The notes beneath the pieces are model-generated. The model ran no database searches. It was not told the DNA's origin and was given only the letters and a program-made list of their open reading frames with translations. The translations under genes and the position numbers were made by a program. Source: Mangrovimonas yunxiaonensis (GTDB lineage Bacteria; Bacteroidota; Bacteroidia; Flavobacteriales; Flavobacteriaceae). From it: 64,000 nt of DNA. Location: positions 620,001 through 684,000 of the forward strand of contig NZ_JPFK01000005.1 in NCBI RefSeq assembly GCF_000733475.1. The letters run 5' to 3'. Position 1 is the first letter of the stretch, and each line of letters opens with the position of its first letter. Positions 24,256 to 33,318 of this stretch are shown one piece after another.

Positions 24256-24809
24256 TGGGTGAACACTCAAAACATATTATAAAACTTATGGTCACAGCAT
24301 GCGCTGTGACCATGTTTTTTTCGTGCAAAAGCAACTTCGAAGACGTTAAGAAAATAGGCGTTTCAGAAAACGAGCCCATAGGCGTAGCCGAGCACATTAA
24401 CCTAAAGTATACAGACTCTGGGCGCGTTACAGCCAATTTGTTAAGTCCCAAAATGCTAGACTACTCAAACAGAGAGTTTGCGTTTAACGAGTTTCCTAAC
24501 GGGATAACACTTTATCTTTTTGATGAGCAAGACCAAAAGAGTACGGTGCTTGCAGATTATGCCATTGTGTACGACAAAACAGGCCTTATCGATATGCAGG
24601 GCAATGTGGTGTTGGCATCGGCAACAAAAGACACCCTCTATGCCGATCAGCTGTTTTACGACCAGAAAAAAGAATGGCTGTTTACCAACCAAAAAGTAAC
24701 GTTTAAAACAGGACGTGACCGTATAAATGGCACAGGCTTCGACTCTGACGTGAAATTTAAACAAGCCCAGGTTCTGGAAATCGATGGGATTATCACACTT
24801 GACGAATAA
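24255..24809 (+). CDS. lptC: LPS export periplasmic/inner-membrane protein LptC
   Basis: A 184-residue LptC-family protein. An N-terminal hydrophobic segment (IIKLMVTACAVTMFFSC) ends at a Cys that could be lipidated. The repeated beta-jellyroll strands that follow are typical of the family: ADYAIVYDKTGLIDMQGNVVLAS and LFTNQKVTFKTGRDRINGTGFDSD, with the glycine-rich end block. LptC passes lipopolysaccharide from the LptBFG transporter to LptA across the periplasm. No other lpt gene lies next to it. It is translationally coupled to the TPR gene. Confidence 0.85.
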   Translation: MGEHSKHIIKLMVTACAVTMFFSCKSNFEDVKKIGVSENEPIGVAEHINLKYTDSGRVTANLLSPKMLDYSNREFAFNEFPNGITLYLFDEQDQKSTVLADYAIVYDKTGLIDMQGNVVLASATKDTLYADQLFYDQKKEWLFTNQKVTFKTGRDRINGTGFDSDVKFKQAQVLEIDGIITLDE

Positions 24810-24814
24810 TTCAC

Positions 24815-24822
24815 TATCTTTA
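24815..24822 (+). promoter_or_regulatory. candidate -7 element of the small membrane protein gene
   Basis: TATCTTTA, one mismatch from TAnnTTTG, lies 20 bases before the ATG at 24843, just past the lptC stop. The only nearby TTG (24799-24801) is too close for a standard -33 element. Confidence 0.25.
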
Positions 24823-24842
24823 CGTCTTTAATAGACTTTTAT

Positions 24843-25034
24843 ATGAAAACCAAACTGTTTAAGTTTTTTCAGTACGCTTACCTGTTCTTCGCGGTAATCT
24901 TTCTTTACGATGCCATAAGCAAGTATATGGCCAATGGAACTATAGCTTATATGTCACTGCTTTTAGCGGCTACAGCAGTTTTTATGTTTTTCTTTAGAAA
25001 ACGATTTAATAAAAGGTTCGAGGATAAAGATTAG
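24843..25034 (+). CDS. small two-segment membrane protein, unknown function
   Basis: A 63-residue protein with two predicted membrane helices (FFQYAYLFFAVIFLYDAI and AYMSLLLAATAVFMFFF) and a basic C-terminal tail (RKRFNKRFEDKD). No family that I recognise. It sits between lptC and a CorC-type gene that begins 8 bases later, so it is probably cotranscribed with the latter. Confidence 0.75.
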   Translation: MKTKLFKFFQYAYLFFAVIFLYDAISKYMANGTIAYMSLLLAATAVFMFFFRKRFNKRFEDKD

Positions 25035-25042
25035 TAGTGCTT

Positions 25043-26332
25043 ATGGGAGCAGAGGTTCTTATTATTATCGTATCCCTAATTTTATCGGCGTTTTTCTCGG
25101 GTATGGAGATTGCGTATGTGTCTTCAAACAAAATTCACATCGAAATAGAGAAAAAACAAACAGGCATTCTAGCTAAAATCCTTACAAAACTTACAGCAAA
25201 ACCGTCAAAATTTATTGCGGCCATGTTAATTGGCAACAACGTAGCCCTAGTTGTTTACGGGTTTTTTATGGGCGATTTGCTAGTGGCGTGGTTTCAGTCG
25301 TTTTTGCCCTCTAACATAGGGCTTATTAACTATTTGTTCGATGAGCTGAGCCTATTGTCGCAAACAATAATCTCGACATTGGTTATTTTGGTAACAGCAG
25401 AATTCTTGCCCAAAGTGTTTTTCCAGATTTATGCCAACAAACTTTTAAAGGTATTGGCCTTGCCCGCTTATGTGTTCTATAGATTGTTTTCTACAGTGTC
25501 GCGGGTAGTCATGTGGATTTCCGATGTTATACTAAAGTATGTGTTTAAAACCGAAGGCGATCAGGTGCAGTTAGCCTTTTCAAAAGTAGAGTTGGGGCAT
25601 TATATTAGCGAGCAAATGGAATCGGTAGAAGAAGACGATGAGGTTGATAGTGAAATACAAATCTTTCAAAATGCCTTGGAGTTTTCCGATGTAAAAGCCC
25701 GTGAGGTTATGGTGCCAAGAACCGAGATTGTAGCGGTAGATGTTACCGAAACCCCAAAAAACCTAAACAAACTATTTACCGAAACAGGCTACTCTAAAAT
25801 CCTAGTGTTTAAAGATACCATCGACGATATTCTAGGCTATGTGCACTCTTTCGAGCTGTTTAAAAAACCAAAAACGGTCAAGTCTATTATCATGCCCGTC
25901 GAGTTTGTGCCAGAAACCATGCTTATTAAAGATATTTTAAACGTGCTTATTAAAAAGCGCAAAAGCATGGCCATAGTCCTCGATGAATACGGCGGGACTT
26001 CTGGCGTAATGACCGTAGAGGACATTGTTGAAGAGCTTTTTGGCGAGATCGAGGACGAACACGATACCATAGTCCTAACCGAAGAACCCCTAAATGAAAA
26101 CACCTATAAGTTTTCGGCCAGACTAGAAGTCGATTACCTAAACGAAACCTACAAGCTGGAGCTTCCCGAAAACGAAAATTACGAAACTCTTGGTGGGCTT
26201 ATAGTCGCCCATACAGAGGAAATCCCACAGCAAAACGAAGTGGTGGTTATTCCGCCTTTTCAATTTACCATCCTAGAGGTGTCCAATACCAAAATCGACT
26301 TGGTAGAACTTAAAGTCCTGCAAGAAGACTAA
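25043..26332 (+). CDS. HlyC/CorC-family (CNNM-like) membrane protein
   Basis: A 429-residue protein starting at the ATG at 25043; an upstream GTG at 25037 is possible but less likely. Residues 1-190 form a DUF21/CNNM membrane domain (SAFFSGMEIAYVSSNK). Two CBS domains follow (REVMVPRTEIVAVDV; MAIVLDEYGGTSGVMTVED), then a C-terminal CorC/HlyC domain (YETLGGLIVAHTEEIP). The family exports Mg2+ or Co2+, or regulates Mg2+ balance, with the CBS pair sensing adenine nucleotides. Some flavobacterial papers use the name gldE for a homologue next to gldD, but no gldD is present here. The label hemolysin is historical. Confidence 0.88.
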   Translation: MGAEVLIIIVSLILSAFFSGMEIAYVSSNKIHIEIEKKQTGILAKILTKLTAKPSKFIAAMLIGNNVALVVYGFFMGDLLVAWFQSFLPSNIGLINYLFDELSLLSQTIISTLVILVTAEFLPKVFFQIYANKLLKVLALPAYVFYRLFSTVSRVVMWISDVILKYVFKTEGDQVQLAFSKVELGHYISEQMESVEEDDEVDSEIQIFQNALEFSDVKAREVMVPRTEIVAVDVTETPKNLNKLFTETGYSKILVFKDTIDDILGYVHSFELFKKPKTVKSIIMPVEFVPETMLIKDILNVLIKKRKSMAIVLDEYGGTSGVMTVEDIVEELFGEIEDEHDTIVLTEEPLNENTYKFSARLEVDYLNETYKLELPENENYETLGGLIVAHTEEIPQQNEVVVIPPFQFTILEVSNTKIDLVELKVLQED

Positions 26333-26432
26333 AATACTTAAGGGCTTTGTAATTAATGGACTCTTCTGCTTTTATTATTAAATAGAAAATGGTATTTTCG
26401 CGCACGATAAATTTTAATCAACATAGTAAAGA

Positions 26433-28559
26433 ATGGCAGTTTTAAATAATATTAGAAAACGCGGATTGTTTTTAATCATTGTTATTGCGTTAGCATTATT
26501 CTCATTTGTATTGGCAGATTTGTTTAGAAACAGCGATGCCCTTATGAGCAAATCCCAAAATGTCGTGGCCACCATTAACGGCAAAGACATCACCAGAGAG
26601 GACTTCATGCAAAAGGTAGAACTTGCACAACGACAAATGGGCGGTGCAGGAACCACAACACAAGCCATGAACCGTGTATGGGATCAGGAGCTTAGACAAG
26701 CCGTGTTGGAAACACAATTTGAAAAATTAGGCCTAAGCATAGAGACCGATGAAATGAGAGATTTGTTGAGAACCAGTTTGGCGACCAACCCAAATTTTCA
26801 AAATGAAGCCGGACTTTTCGACGAAGCAAAACTAAACGAGTACATTGCCAATTTAAAAGCAACCTCAGAAATAGCCTATGCCCAATGGGTAGATTACGAA
26901 AACAGCATTGCCACCAACTCATTACAGCAAGATTATTTTAATATGGTTAAAGCTGGAATGATGGGTACCGTTGCCGAAGGCGAATTGGAGTACAAACTGC
27001 AAAACGATAAAATAGACATTAAATTTGTACAGCTGCCTTACGCCTCTATCCCAGATAGCACCATTACAGTGTCTAAAGGCGACATCCAAAACTACATCAA
27101 AGCACATGCTGCCGAGTTTAAAGTAGATGAAACCAGAGACCTTCGTTATGTGAAGTTCGAAGAAGTAGCTTCTGTAGCTGATGAAGACCAAATTAAAGCC
27201 GACCTTGAAGAATTACTAAAAGGACGTGTAGAGTATAACGAAACAACCAAAGCAAACGACACCGTACAAGGCTTTGGAACAGCAACCGATAACAAGGCGT
27301 TTATCAACGCAAATTCTGATATAAAATTTAACGACCGTTTTCAGTTTAAATCAGAAATCTCAAAAGCAATTGTCGATAGCGTTTACAACCTAAACGTAGG
27401 CGATGTATACGGCCCTTACAAAGATGCAGGTTTCTTAAAGCTAACAAAACTTATTGCAACTAAAAACTTACCAGATTCTGCTCAAGCAAGACACATCTTA
27501 ATTCCGTTTGTTGGTGCTGCTAGCGCTGCTGCCGATGTTACCCAAACAGAAGCCCAAGCCAAAGCAACAGCAGATAGCTTGCTAAGCGTTTTAAAAACCG
27601 ATATTACAAAGTTTGATACTTTTGTAACCGATTTCTCTTCAGATTTAGGAAGTGTTGAAAACGGCGGAAGATATGAGTACTTCGGATACAACCGCATGGT
27701 GCCAGAGTTTAGAGATTTTGTGTTTGAAAACAACAAAGGCGACTTGGGCGTTGTTAAATCTAACTTCGGATTTCATATCATAGAAGTAGAAGGCCACAAG
27801 AACACACAAAAGGTGGTTAAACTAGGCACAATCGCCAGAAAGATAGAAGCTTCAGAAGCAACCATAGATAAGGTGTTCGCCGATGTGTCTAACTTCGAAA
27901 TCGCTTTAGAGAATAAAGATTTCGAAACTTTAGCAAACGAGAACAGTTATGCGGTGCGACCAGTTAACGGGGTAAAAGCTTTAGATGAGAACATTCCAGG
28001 GTTAAATGCACAAAGACAAATTGTTCGTTGGGCTTTTGAAGAAGGCACAAAAGTAGGCGATTACAAGCGTTTTACCGTGTCTAATGGATTTGTTGTTGTA
28101 CAAGTAACGGCTAAGCACAAAGCTGGTTTAATGGATGTTGAGCAAGCTTCGGTAAACGTATTGCCTAAACTTAGAAAAGAGAAAAAAGCCGCCCAAATTC
28201 GCGAGCGCATCTCGGCAACAACTTTGCAAGACCTTGCAACGGCCGAAAATACAACAGTAAAAACATCAATGGCCATCAACATGAAAAACCCAACCATCTC
28301 GGGTGCCGGTTCAGAACCATTGGTAGTAGGTCAGGCTTTTGCGTTAAACGAAGGACAAACCTCAGGTTTAATCAATGGCGACAAAGGGGTGTATATGGTA
28401 GAAGTAACCAAAAAAACACCAGCAGTCGATTTAGAGAACTACCAAGGGTTTTCTTTCCAAGTTGAGCAACAAAAAGCAAATAGCGTAAATTCTAAATTGT
28501 ACGAAGCCTTAAAAGAAGCTTCAGAAATTGAAGATAATAGAGCTAACACCGTTCAGTAA
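26433..28559 (+). CDS. PpiD-like peptidyl-prolyl isomerase/foldase
   Basis: A 708-residue inner-membrane-anchored periplasmic foldase. One N-terminal membrane helix (GLFLIIVIALALFSFVLADLF) is followed by a SurA-N-type chaperone domain (VVATINGKDITREDFMQKVE) at about 45-210. A parvulin domain lies around residues 345-460 (ARHILIPFV, then FGFHIIEVEGHK), followed by a further parvulin-like C-terminal region. Such proteins help outer-membrane proteins fold after export. It is monocistronic: 100 bases follow the CorC gene and a terminator lies 22 bases after the stop. The 100-base gap has TATTTTCG at 26393-26400 as a weak -7 candidate. Confidence 0.9.
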   Translation: MAVLNNIRKRGLFLIIVIALALFSFVLADLFRNSDALMSKSQNVVATINGKDITREDFMQKVELAQRQMGGAGTTTQAMNRVWDQELRQAVLETQFEKLGLSIETDEMRDLLRTSLATNPNFQNEAGLFDEAKLNEYIANLKATSEIAYAQWVDYENSIATNSLQQDYFNMVKAGMMGTVAEGELEYKLQNDKIDIKFVQLPYASIPDSTITVSKGDIQNYIKAHAAEFKVDETRDLRYVKFEEVASVADEDQIKADLEELLKGRVEYNETTKANDTVQGFGTATDNKAFINANSDIKFNDRFQFKSEISKAIVDSVYNLNVGDVYGPYKDAGFLKLTKLIATKNLPDSAQARHILIPFVGAASAAADVTQTEAQAKATADSLLSVLKTDITKFDTFVTDFSSDLGSVENGGRYEYFGYNRMVPEFRDFVFENNKGDLGVVKSNFGFHIIEVEGHKNTQKVVKLGTIARKIEASEATIDKVFADVSNFEIALENKDFETLANENSYAVRPVNGVKALDENIPGLNAQRQIVRWAFEEGTKVGDYKRFTVSNGFVVVQVTAKHKAGLMDVEQASVNVLPKLRKEKKAAQIRERISATTLQDLATAENTTVKTSMAINMKNPTISGAGSEPLVVGQAFALNEGQTSGLINGDKGVYMVEVTKKTPAVDLENYQGFSFQVEQQKANSVNSKLYEALKEASEIEDNRANTVQ

Positions 28560-28581
28560 AAAGGTGTAACACACAAAAAAG

Positions 28582-28610
28582 AGTCCTACAGCAATGTAGG
28601 ACTTTTTTTT
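28582..28610 (+). terminator. bidirectional hairpin terminator between the PpiD-like and GYDIA-kinase genes
   Basis: AGTCCTACA (28582-28590) pairs with TGTAGGACT (28595-28603) around a GCAA tetraloop, followed by an eight-base T run. The A run upstream (28575-28580) gives the minus strand its own T tract. Its far end reaches the stop of the convergent gene at 28609. Confidence 0.88.
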
Positions 28611-29523
28611 ATAGAATCATTTTTTCAAAAGGAATAACGGTATTAAAGCCTTTTTGGGCAAAATAAGCGGTTGGGTCTTCCTGGCTACAGGCCAGTACAA
28701 AATCGCCTCCCCAGGCACCAAGACTCTTTACGCTGCCAGAAAAATCTGAAAACAACCGCTCTTTTACTGGCTGCTGTTTAATAATTTCCCCAATAAGCTG
28801 TTCGTGCCTTTCCACAAGATTCGAAAACGTTTCTAATGTATCGGCTTGGATGATGTCGTGGGTTATCTGGCTAATTTGTGTAATAGTTTGTGCCTTGTTA
28901 AACAACGCGGCCTTGTACTGGGCTATGCCCTCACGACTGTTTTGCTTGTTGTTTAAGAAAACAAAATAGAGGTGTGATTTAAACGCTGGGTTAAACGGCA
29001 GTGGCGTTATTTGCCGTTCTGTAGCCTCGGGTGCTGTATGGCGAATTAATTGGTAGCATAAGGCCGTTTTTGCATTGGCACAAGCAATGTCGTAACCGCT
29101 ACCACCAAAGGTTTTATCCGATAATTTAAAAGGATCAACCTCTGCCCATTGGGCAATGTTGTTAATTAAGGTTGAAGAGGATCCTAGCCCCCAATCACGC
29201 GGAAAAGTGAGTCGTGTTACCACTTTAGCGCCTTGGGTTAAAAAATGGGGGTTCATTTTCTTGGCTTCGTTAAGAAGGCGTGCGAGCCACGTTGTGGTTT
29301 CATCCTCTGTTTGGCTGGTTATACCAGTTGGTTCCAACTTAAAGCGGTTGGTGTACCAAAGGGTGTTGGTGTTGGTTAGGCTTTCCCAAATAAGAGAGTT
29401 GTCTGCAATGGGGCTAACCTCTAAATACTGACCGTAAGTTGTTGGCAAGGCCAAAGCCTTGGCGCCATCAAGTACAACATATTCGCCGCTTATAAGAAGT
29501 TTGCCTGAGCTGTAAAATTCCAT
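28609..29523 (-). CDS. GYDIA-family GHMP kinase, possible phosphomevalonate kinase
   Basis: A 304-residue GHMP-superfamily kinase. The N-terminus is FYSSGKLLISGEYVVLDGA, the ATP loop is PRDWGLGSSSTLINN, and FGGSGYDIACA is the block that names the GYDIA family. The C-terminal motif SLGAWGGDFVLAC closes the fold. The gene is translationally coupled to HMG-CoA reductase (TAATG). That places it in the mevalonate pathway, where phosphomevalonate kinase is the step without another candidate in this window. The exact reaction is inferred from context and family, not from a diagnostic residue. Confidence 0.85.
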   Translation of the reverse strand: MEFYSSGKLLISGEYVVLDGAKALALPTTYGQYLEVSPIADNSLIWESLTNTNTLWYTNRFKLEPTGITSQTEDETTTWLARLLNEAKKMNPHFLTQGAKVVTRLTFPRDWGLGSSSTLINNIAQWAEVDPFKLSDKTFGGSGYDIACANAKTALCYQLIRHTAPEATERQITPLPFNPAFKSHLYFVFLNNKQNSREGIAQYKAALFNKAQTITQISQITHDIIQADTLETFSNLVERHEQLIGEIIKQQPVKERLFSDFSGSVKSLGAWGGDFVLACSQEDPTAYFAQKGFNTVIPFEKMIL

Positions 29524-30839
29524 TACGAACGCAATTTTTCAAGGGCTTCTACAACAGCGCTGTGGGTTACGGGATGGGTTTTAAAATGCGCAATCAATTT
29601 GCTTTTTTCGCTGTCGGAAGCTTCAAACTGGTTTAAAATATTCATCAAATGCATTTTCATGTGCCCCTCTTGTATGCCTGTTGTGGTTAACGACCTTAAA
29701 GCGGCAAAGTTTTGCGCCAGTCCGGCAACAGCAACAATTTGCATAAGTGCTTTTGCTGTTGGTTTGTGTAAGAGTTCTAACGATAGTTTTACCAGTGGAT
29801 GAAGGCTCGTTAAGCCCCCAACGGTACCAAGTGCCAAAGGAATTTCAATCCAGAAAATAAACCTGTCCCCTTCAATCTTGGCATGTGTTAAACTGCTGTA
29901 TCTGCCATTTCTGGAGGCGTAGGCATGAACACCAGCCTCAACAGCGCGAAAGTCGTTTCCGGTAGCGAGTACAACAGCATCAATACCGTTCATAATGCCT
30001 TTGTTGTGTGTAACGGCACGATAAGGTTCTACTTCGGCAATATTTACCGCTTGCACAAATGTATTGGCGAACGCTACGGGATCTATATCGCTATTTTCGG
30101 TAAGCTCTGCAATAGGGCAGCTAACCTCGGCCCTTACCAAGCATTCTGGCACATAGTTGGAGAGAATGCTCATAATCACCTGAATGTCTTTTTCCTTGTC
30201 TGTAAAGTCAGTAAAATCGTTGGCAGCAGCTTTAAAGGTTTTGGCAAATGCTTCTAGGCAGGAGTTTATAAAGTTGGCGCCCATGGCATCTAAGGTCTCA
30301 AAAGTGGCGTGCAGCTGGTAATACCCAGGAATGTCTTGGGTTTTATCGCGAAGCACAATATCTAAAATACCGCCCCCGCGTTTTTCCATGTTTTTTGTAA
30401 TGGGCTTGGTCGCTAAAATGAGCTTGGGCTTAACGTGGTTAAAAAAAGCGGTAAGCTTGGCCTTGTCGCCAGCATACATAAAGTGAACCTGCCCAATTTT
30501 TGTGGTAGAGAGCACTTCGGCCTTAAAACCACCGCGATCCAACCAGAATTTTGCGGCCTTACTGGCAGCAGCAACCACCGAGCTTTCCTCTATGGCCATA
30601 GGAATGGTATGCATTTTACCATTAATTAAAAAATTGGGCGCAACGCCTAAAGGCAAATAGTAATTGGTAATGGTATTTTCTATAAACTCGTCGTGTAGTT
30701 GTTGTAGTTTCTCGTTGGTATTCCAGTATTGTTTAATAATGCTTTTGGCATTTTTGTTGTTGCTGAAATACGTATCTACAATCCAATCTATCTTTTTGGT
30801 TTTAGAGAGTTTCGAGAACCCGGAAATCGATTTGCTCAT
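29523..30839 (-). CDS. hydroxymethylglutaryl-CoA reductase, class II
   Basis: A 438-residue HMG-CoA reductase that makes or uses mevalonate. Visible blocks are PMAIEESSVVAAASKAAKFW, LDAMGANFINS, HNKGIMNGID (catalytic Lys), LATGNDFRAVEAG, LGTVGG and EGHMKMHLMN near the end (catalytic His). The absence of an N-terminal membrane anchor and the overall pattern are those of class II enzymes. In flavobacteria these work in biosynthesis despite the common label degradative. It is the first gene of a two-gene minus-strand operon with the GYDIA kinase. Confidence 0.93.
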   Translation of the reverse strand: MSKSISGFSKLSKTKKIDWIVDTYFSNNKNAKSIIKQYWNTNEKLQQLHDEFIENTITNYYLPLGVAPNFLINGKMHTIPMAIEESSVVAAASKAAKFWLDRGGFKAEVLSTTKIGQVHFMYAGDKAKLTAFFNHVKPKLILATKPITKNMEKRGGGILDIVLRDKTQDIPGYYQLHATFETLDAMGANFINSCLEAFAKTFKAAANDFTDFTDKEKDIQVIMSILSNYVPECLVRAEVSCPIAELTENSDIDPVAFANTFVQAVNIAEVEPYRAVTHNKGIMNGIDAVVLATGNDFRAVEAGVHAYASRNGRYSSLTHAKIEGDRFIFWIEIPLALGTVGGLTSLHPLVKLSLELLHKPTAKALMQIVAVAGLAQNFAALRSLTTTGIQEGHMKMHLMNILNQFEASDSEKSKLIAHFKTHPVTHSAVVEALEKLRS

Positions 30840-30930
30840 ATATATTAGTGCTCGCTATGGGAGACTTCAATGCTAAGGTTACACGTTAATTTAATCCTGT
30901 TCTGTAGGTAAGAACGGCGTTTTTAAACAA

Positions 30931-30938
30931 CAAAGATA
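30931..30938 (-). promoter_or_regulatory. -7 element of the HMG-CoA reductase operon
   Basis: On the minus strand the sequence reads TATCTTTG, a full TAnnTTTG match, 92 bases before the ATG at 30839. The divergent DPP4 gene begins at 31058. Its own promoter is unclear, with TAAACTTG at 31023-31030 as a one-mismatch candidate. Confidence 0.45.
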
Positions 30939-31057
30939 CTATTCTTGTGTCATTATTCGGTTTCATACGTTATAATTGCTTATTAAACTGTTAATGTGTA
31001 CGGTTTTTTGAGTATTTTTTAGTAAACTTGACGACATTTTACCAAAAAAAATAATTC

Positions 31058-33292
31058 ATGGGATTTTTGAAGTCTTTGCCCCTCATTTTCTTTTTTGCCA
31101 TAACCTTGGTAACTGCTCAAGAAAAGGACATAACATTAGATGAAATTTGGAATGGAACGTTTTCTACACAGCGTATGGATGCGTTACACTCCATGAAAAA
31201 TGGCCAACAATATTCGGTTTTAAATTTTGACCGACAAGCACGAAGCACCTCTGTAGATGTGTACGATTATAAAACCTTAGCGAAAGTGAAAACTTTGGTG
31301 AGTTCGGCCAATATTGAACAAATGCAATATTTTACCAACTATACGTTTAGCCAAGATGAAAGCAAACTTTTACTAGCCTCAGAGGTCGAATCTATTTATA
31401 GACACTCTACCGTTGGGAAATATGTTGTTTACGATACAAACACACAAAACACCACCTTGGTGGCTAATAAAAAAATTCAGGAGCCTACCTTTTCGCCAGA
31501 TGGTAGTAAAGTGGCTTATGCCTACAAAAACAACCTTTTTGTAAAGGATTTAAACTCGGGAGCAACCAAGCAAATAACCTTCGATGGCGAAGTGAATAAA
31601 ATAATTAACGGGATTACAGATTGGGTTTACGAAGAGGAATTTGCCTTTGTAAGAGCGTTTCAATGGAATGCCTCTGGAGATAGAATTGCTTTTATACGCT
31701 TTGATGAAAGTGCAGTGCCAGAATTTTCTATGGATGTTTACGGTACAGGACTTTACCCAGACCAACAAGAGTTTAAGTACCCTAAGGCTGGCGAGGCCAA
31801 TGCTGTGGTATCGTTACATCTGTACGATCTGAAATCGGATAAGCTTAACGAAATACAGGTAAGCAAAGACTACAACGATTTTTATATTCCTAGAATTAAA
31901 TGGACCAAGGATAGCGATGTGCTAAGTGCACAGTTTATGAACAGACACCAAAATGAGTTGGATTTGTGGATGATAAACACCAAAAACAACAACAAGACCA
32001 AACTGGTGCTGGAAGAGACCGATAAGGCCTATGTAGACGTTACCGATAACCTAACCTTTCTTAAAGACAATAGCTTTATATGGACTAGCGAGAAAGATGG
32101 GTTTAACCACATTTACCACTACAGTAAAGACGGCAAGTTAATCAATCAGGTAACGCTAGGTAATTGGGAAGTTACCAACTATTATGGGTACGATCCTAAA
32201 ACCGAAAGAATCTTTTATCAATCTACCGAAAATGGCTCAATCAACAGAGACGTTTACGCCATTAAATTAAACGGTAGAGACAAAGTGCGTTTAACAAAAA
32301 GCGAAGGGACCAATAGCGCTGCATTTAGTGCCGATTTTTCATACTTCATCAATACGTTCTCCAATGCTACTACGCCGCCAGAATACACCTTAAACAATGC
32401 GGCAAGCGGCGATTTAATAAAAAGCATTAAAGACAACGATAAGCTAGCCGAAAAACTGTTAGACTATAAAACGTCAGAAAAGGAATTTACCACCATAAAC
32501 ATAAATGGTAACGACCTAAACATGTGGATGGTAAAACCCGCCAATTTCGATGCAAAAAAACAATACCCCATGCTTATGTATCAATACTCGGGGCCAGGAT
32601 CGCAGCAGGTGGCAAACCGCTGGAATGGGGCAAACGATTATTGGTATCAAATGTTAGCGCAAAAAGGCTACATTATTGTTTGTATAGATGGTCGCGGTAC
32701 CGGGTTTAAAGGGGCCGAGTTTAAAAAGGTTACCCAAAAAGAATTAGGAAAATACGAAGTGGAAGACCAAATAGCAGCCGCAAAAAAATTGGGCGAGCGG
32801 CCTTATATCGATGCGTCTAGAATTGGAATCTGGGGCTGGAGCTACGGTGGTTTTATGAGTAGTAATGCCCTGTTTAAAGGCAACGATGTGTTTAAAATGG
32901 CCATTGCTGTTGCGCCTGTAACAAGCTGGAGGTTTTACGATACCATCTATACCGAACGCTACATGACCACACCACAGGAAAACCCTAGCGGCTATGATGA
33001 CAACTCACCATTAAGTCATGTCGATAAGTTGAAGGGCGACTTTTTATTAATCCATGGCTCGGCCGATGACAATGTGCATTTGCAAAATACCATGCGTATG
33101 GTAGAAGCGCTAATTCAAGCCGATAAACAGTTTGAATGGATGGTTTATCCAGACGATAATCATGGAATTTATGGCGGCAATACCCGATTGCACCTATATA
33201 AGAAAATGACCAACTTCATAGACAACACCCTAGGCGATAAGCTTAAAAACGACGCTTCAGAAGAAAACGATCAAGTGAAAATTAAATTATAA
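31058..33292 (+). CDS. S9 dipeptidyl peptidase IV
   Basis: A 744-residue secreted peptidase. A signal peptide (LPLIFFFAITLVTAQ) precedes a beta-propeller (about 30-490) that contains the double-Glu block ITDWVYEEEFAFVRAF, which grips the substrate amino terminus. The alpha/beta-hydrolase domain follows. The nucleophile is in GWSYGG (S595), the acid in HGSADDNVH (D670 or D671) and the base in DDNHGI (H702). It removes N-terminal X-Pro or X-Ala dipeptides in the periplasm. Two POT peptide symporter genes follow directly (26 and 15 bases apart), so the released dipeptides probably feed those transporters. Confidence 0.93.
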   Translation: MGFLKSLPLIFFFAITLVTAQEKDITLDEIWNGTFSTQRMDALHSMKNGQQYSVLNFDRQARSTSVDVYDYKTLAKVKTLVSSANIEQMQYFTNYTFSQDESKLLLASEVESIYRHSTVGKYVVYDTNTQNTTLVANKKIQEPTFSPDGSKVAYAYKNNLFVKDLNSGATKQITFDGEVNKIINGITDWVYEEEFAFVRAFQWNASGDRIAFIRFDESAVPEFSMDVYGTGLYPDQQEFKYPKAGEANAVVSLHLYDLKSDKLNEIQVSKDYNDFYIPRIKWTKDSDVLSAQFMNRHQNELDLWMINTKNNNKTKLVLEETDKAYVDVTDNLTFLKDNSFIWTSEKDGFNHIYHYSKDGKLINQVTLGNWEVTNYYGYDPKTERIFYQSTENGSINRDVYAIKLNGRDKVRLTKSEGTNSAAFSADFSYFINTFSNATTPPEYTLNNAASGDLIKSIKDNDKLAEKLLDYKTSEKEFTTININGNDLNMWMVKPANFDAKKQYPMLMYQYSGPGSQQVANRWNGANDYWYQMLAQKGYIIVCIDGRGTGFKGAEFKKVTQKELGKYEVEDQIAAAKKLGERPYIDASRIGIWGWSYGGFMSSNALFKGNDVFKMAIAVAPVTSWRFYDTIYTERYMTTPQENPSGYDDNSPLSHVDKLKGDFLLIHGSADDNVHLQNTMRMVEALIQADKQFEWMVYPDDNHGIYGGNTRLHLYKKMTNFIDNTLGDKLKNDASEENDQVKIKL

Positions 33293-33318
33293 TAACCAAA
33301 CTAACTAATATAAAATTT

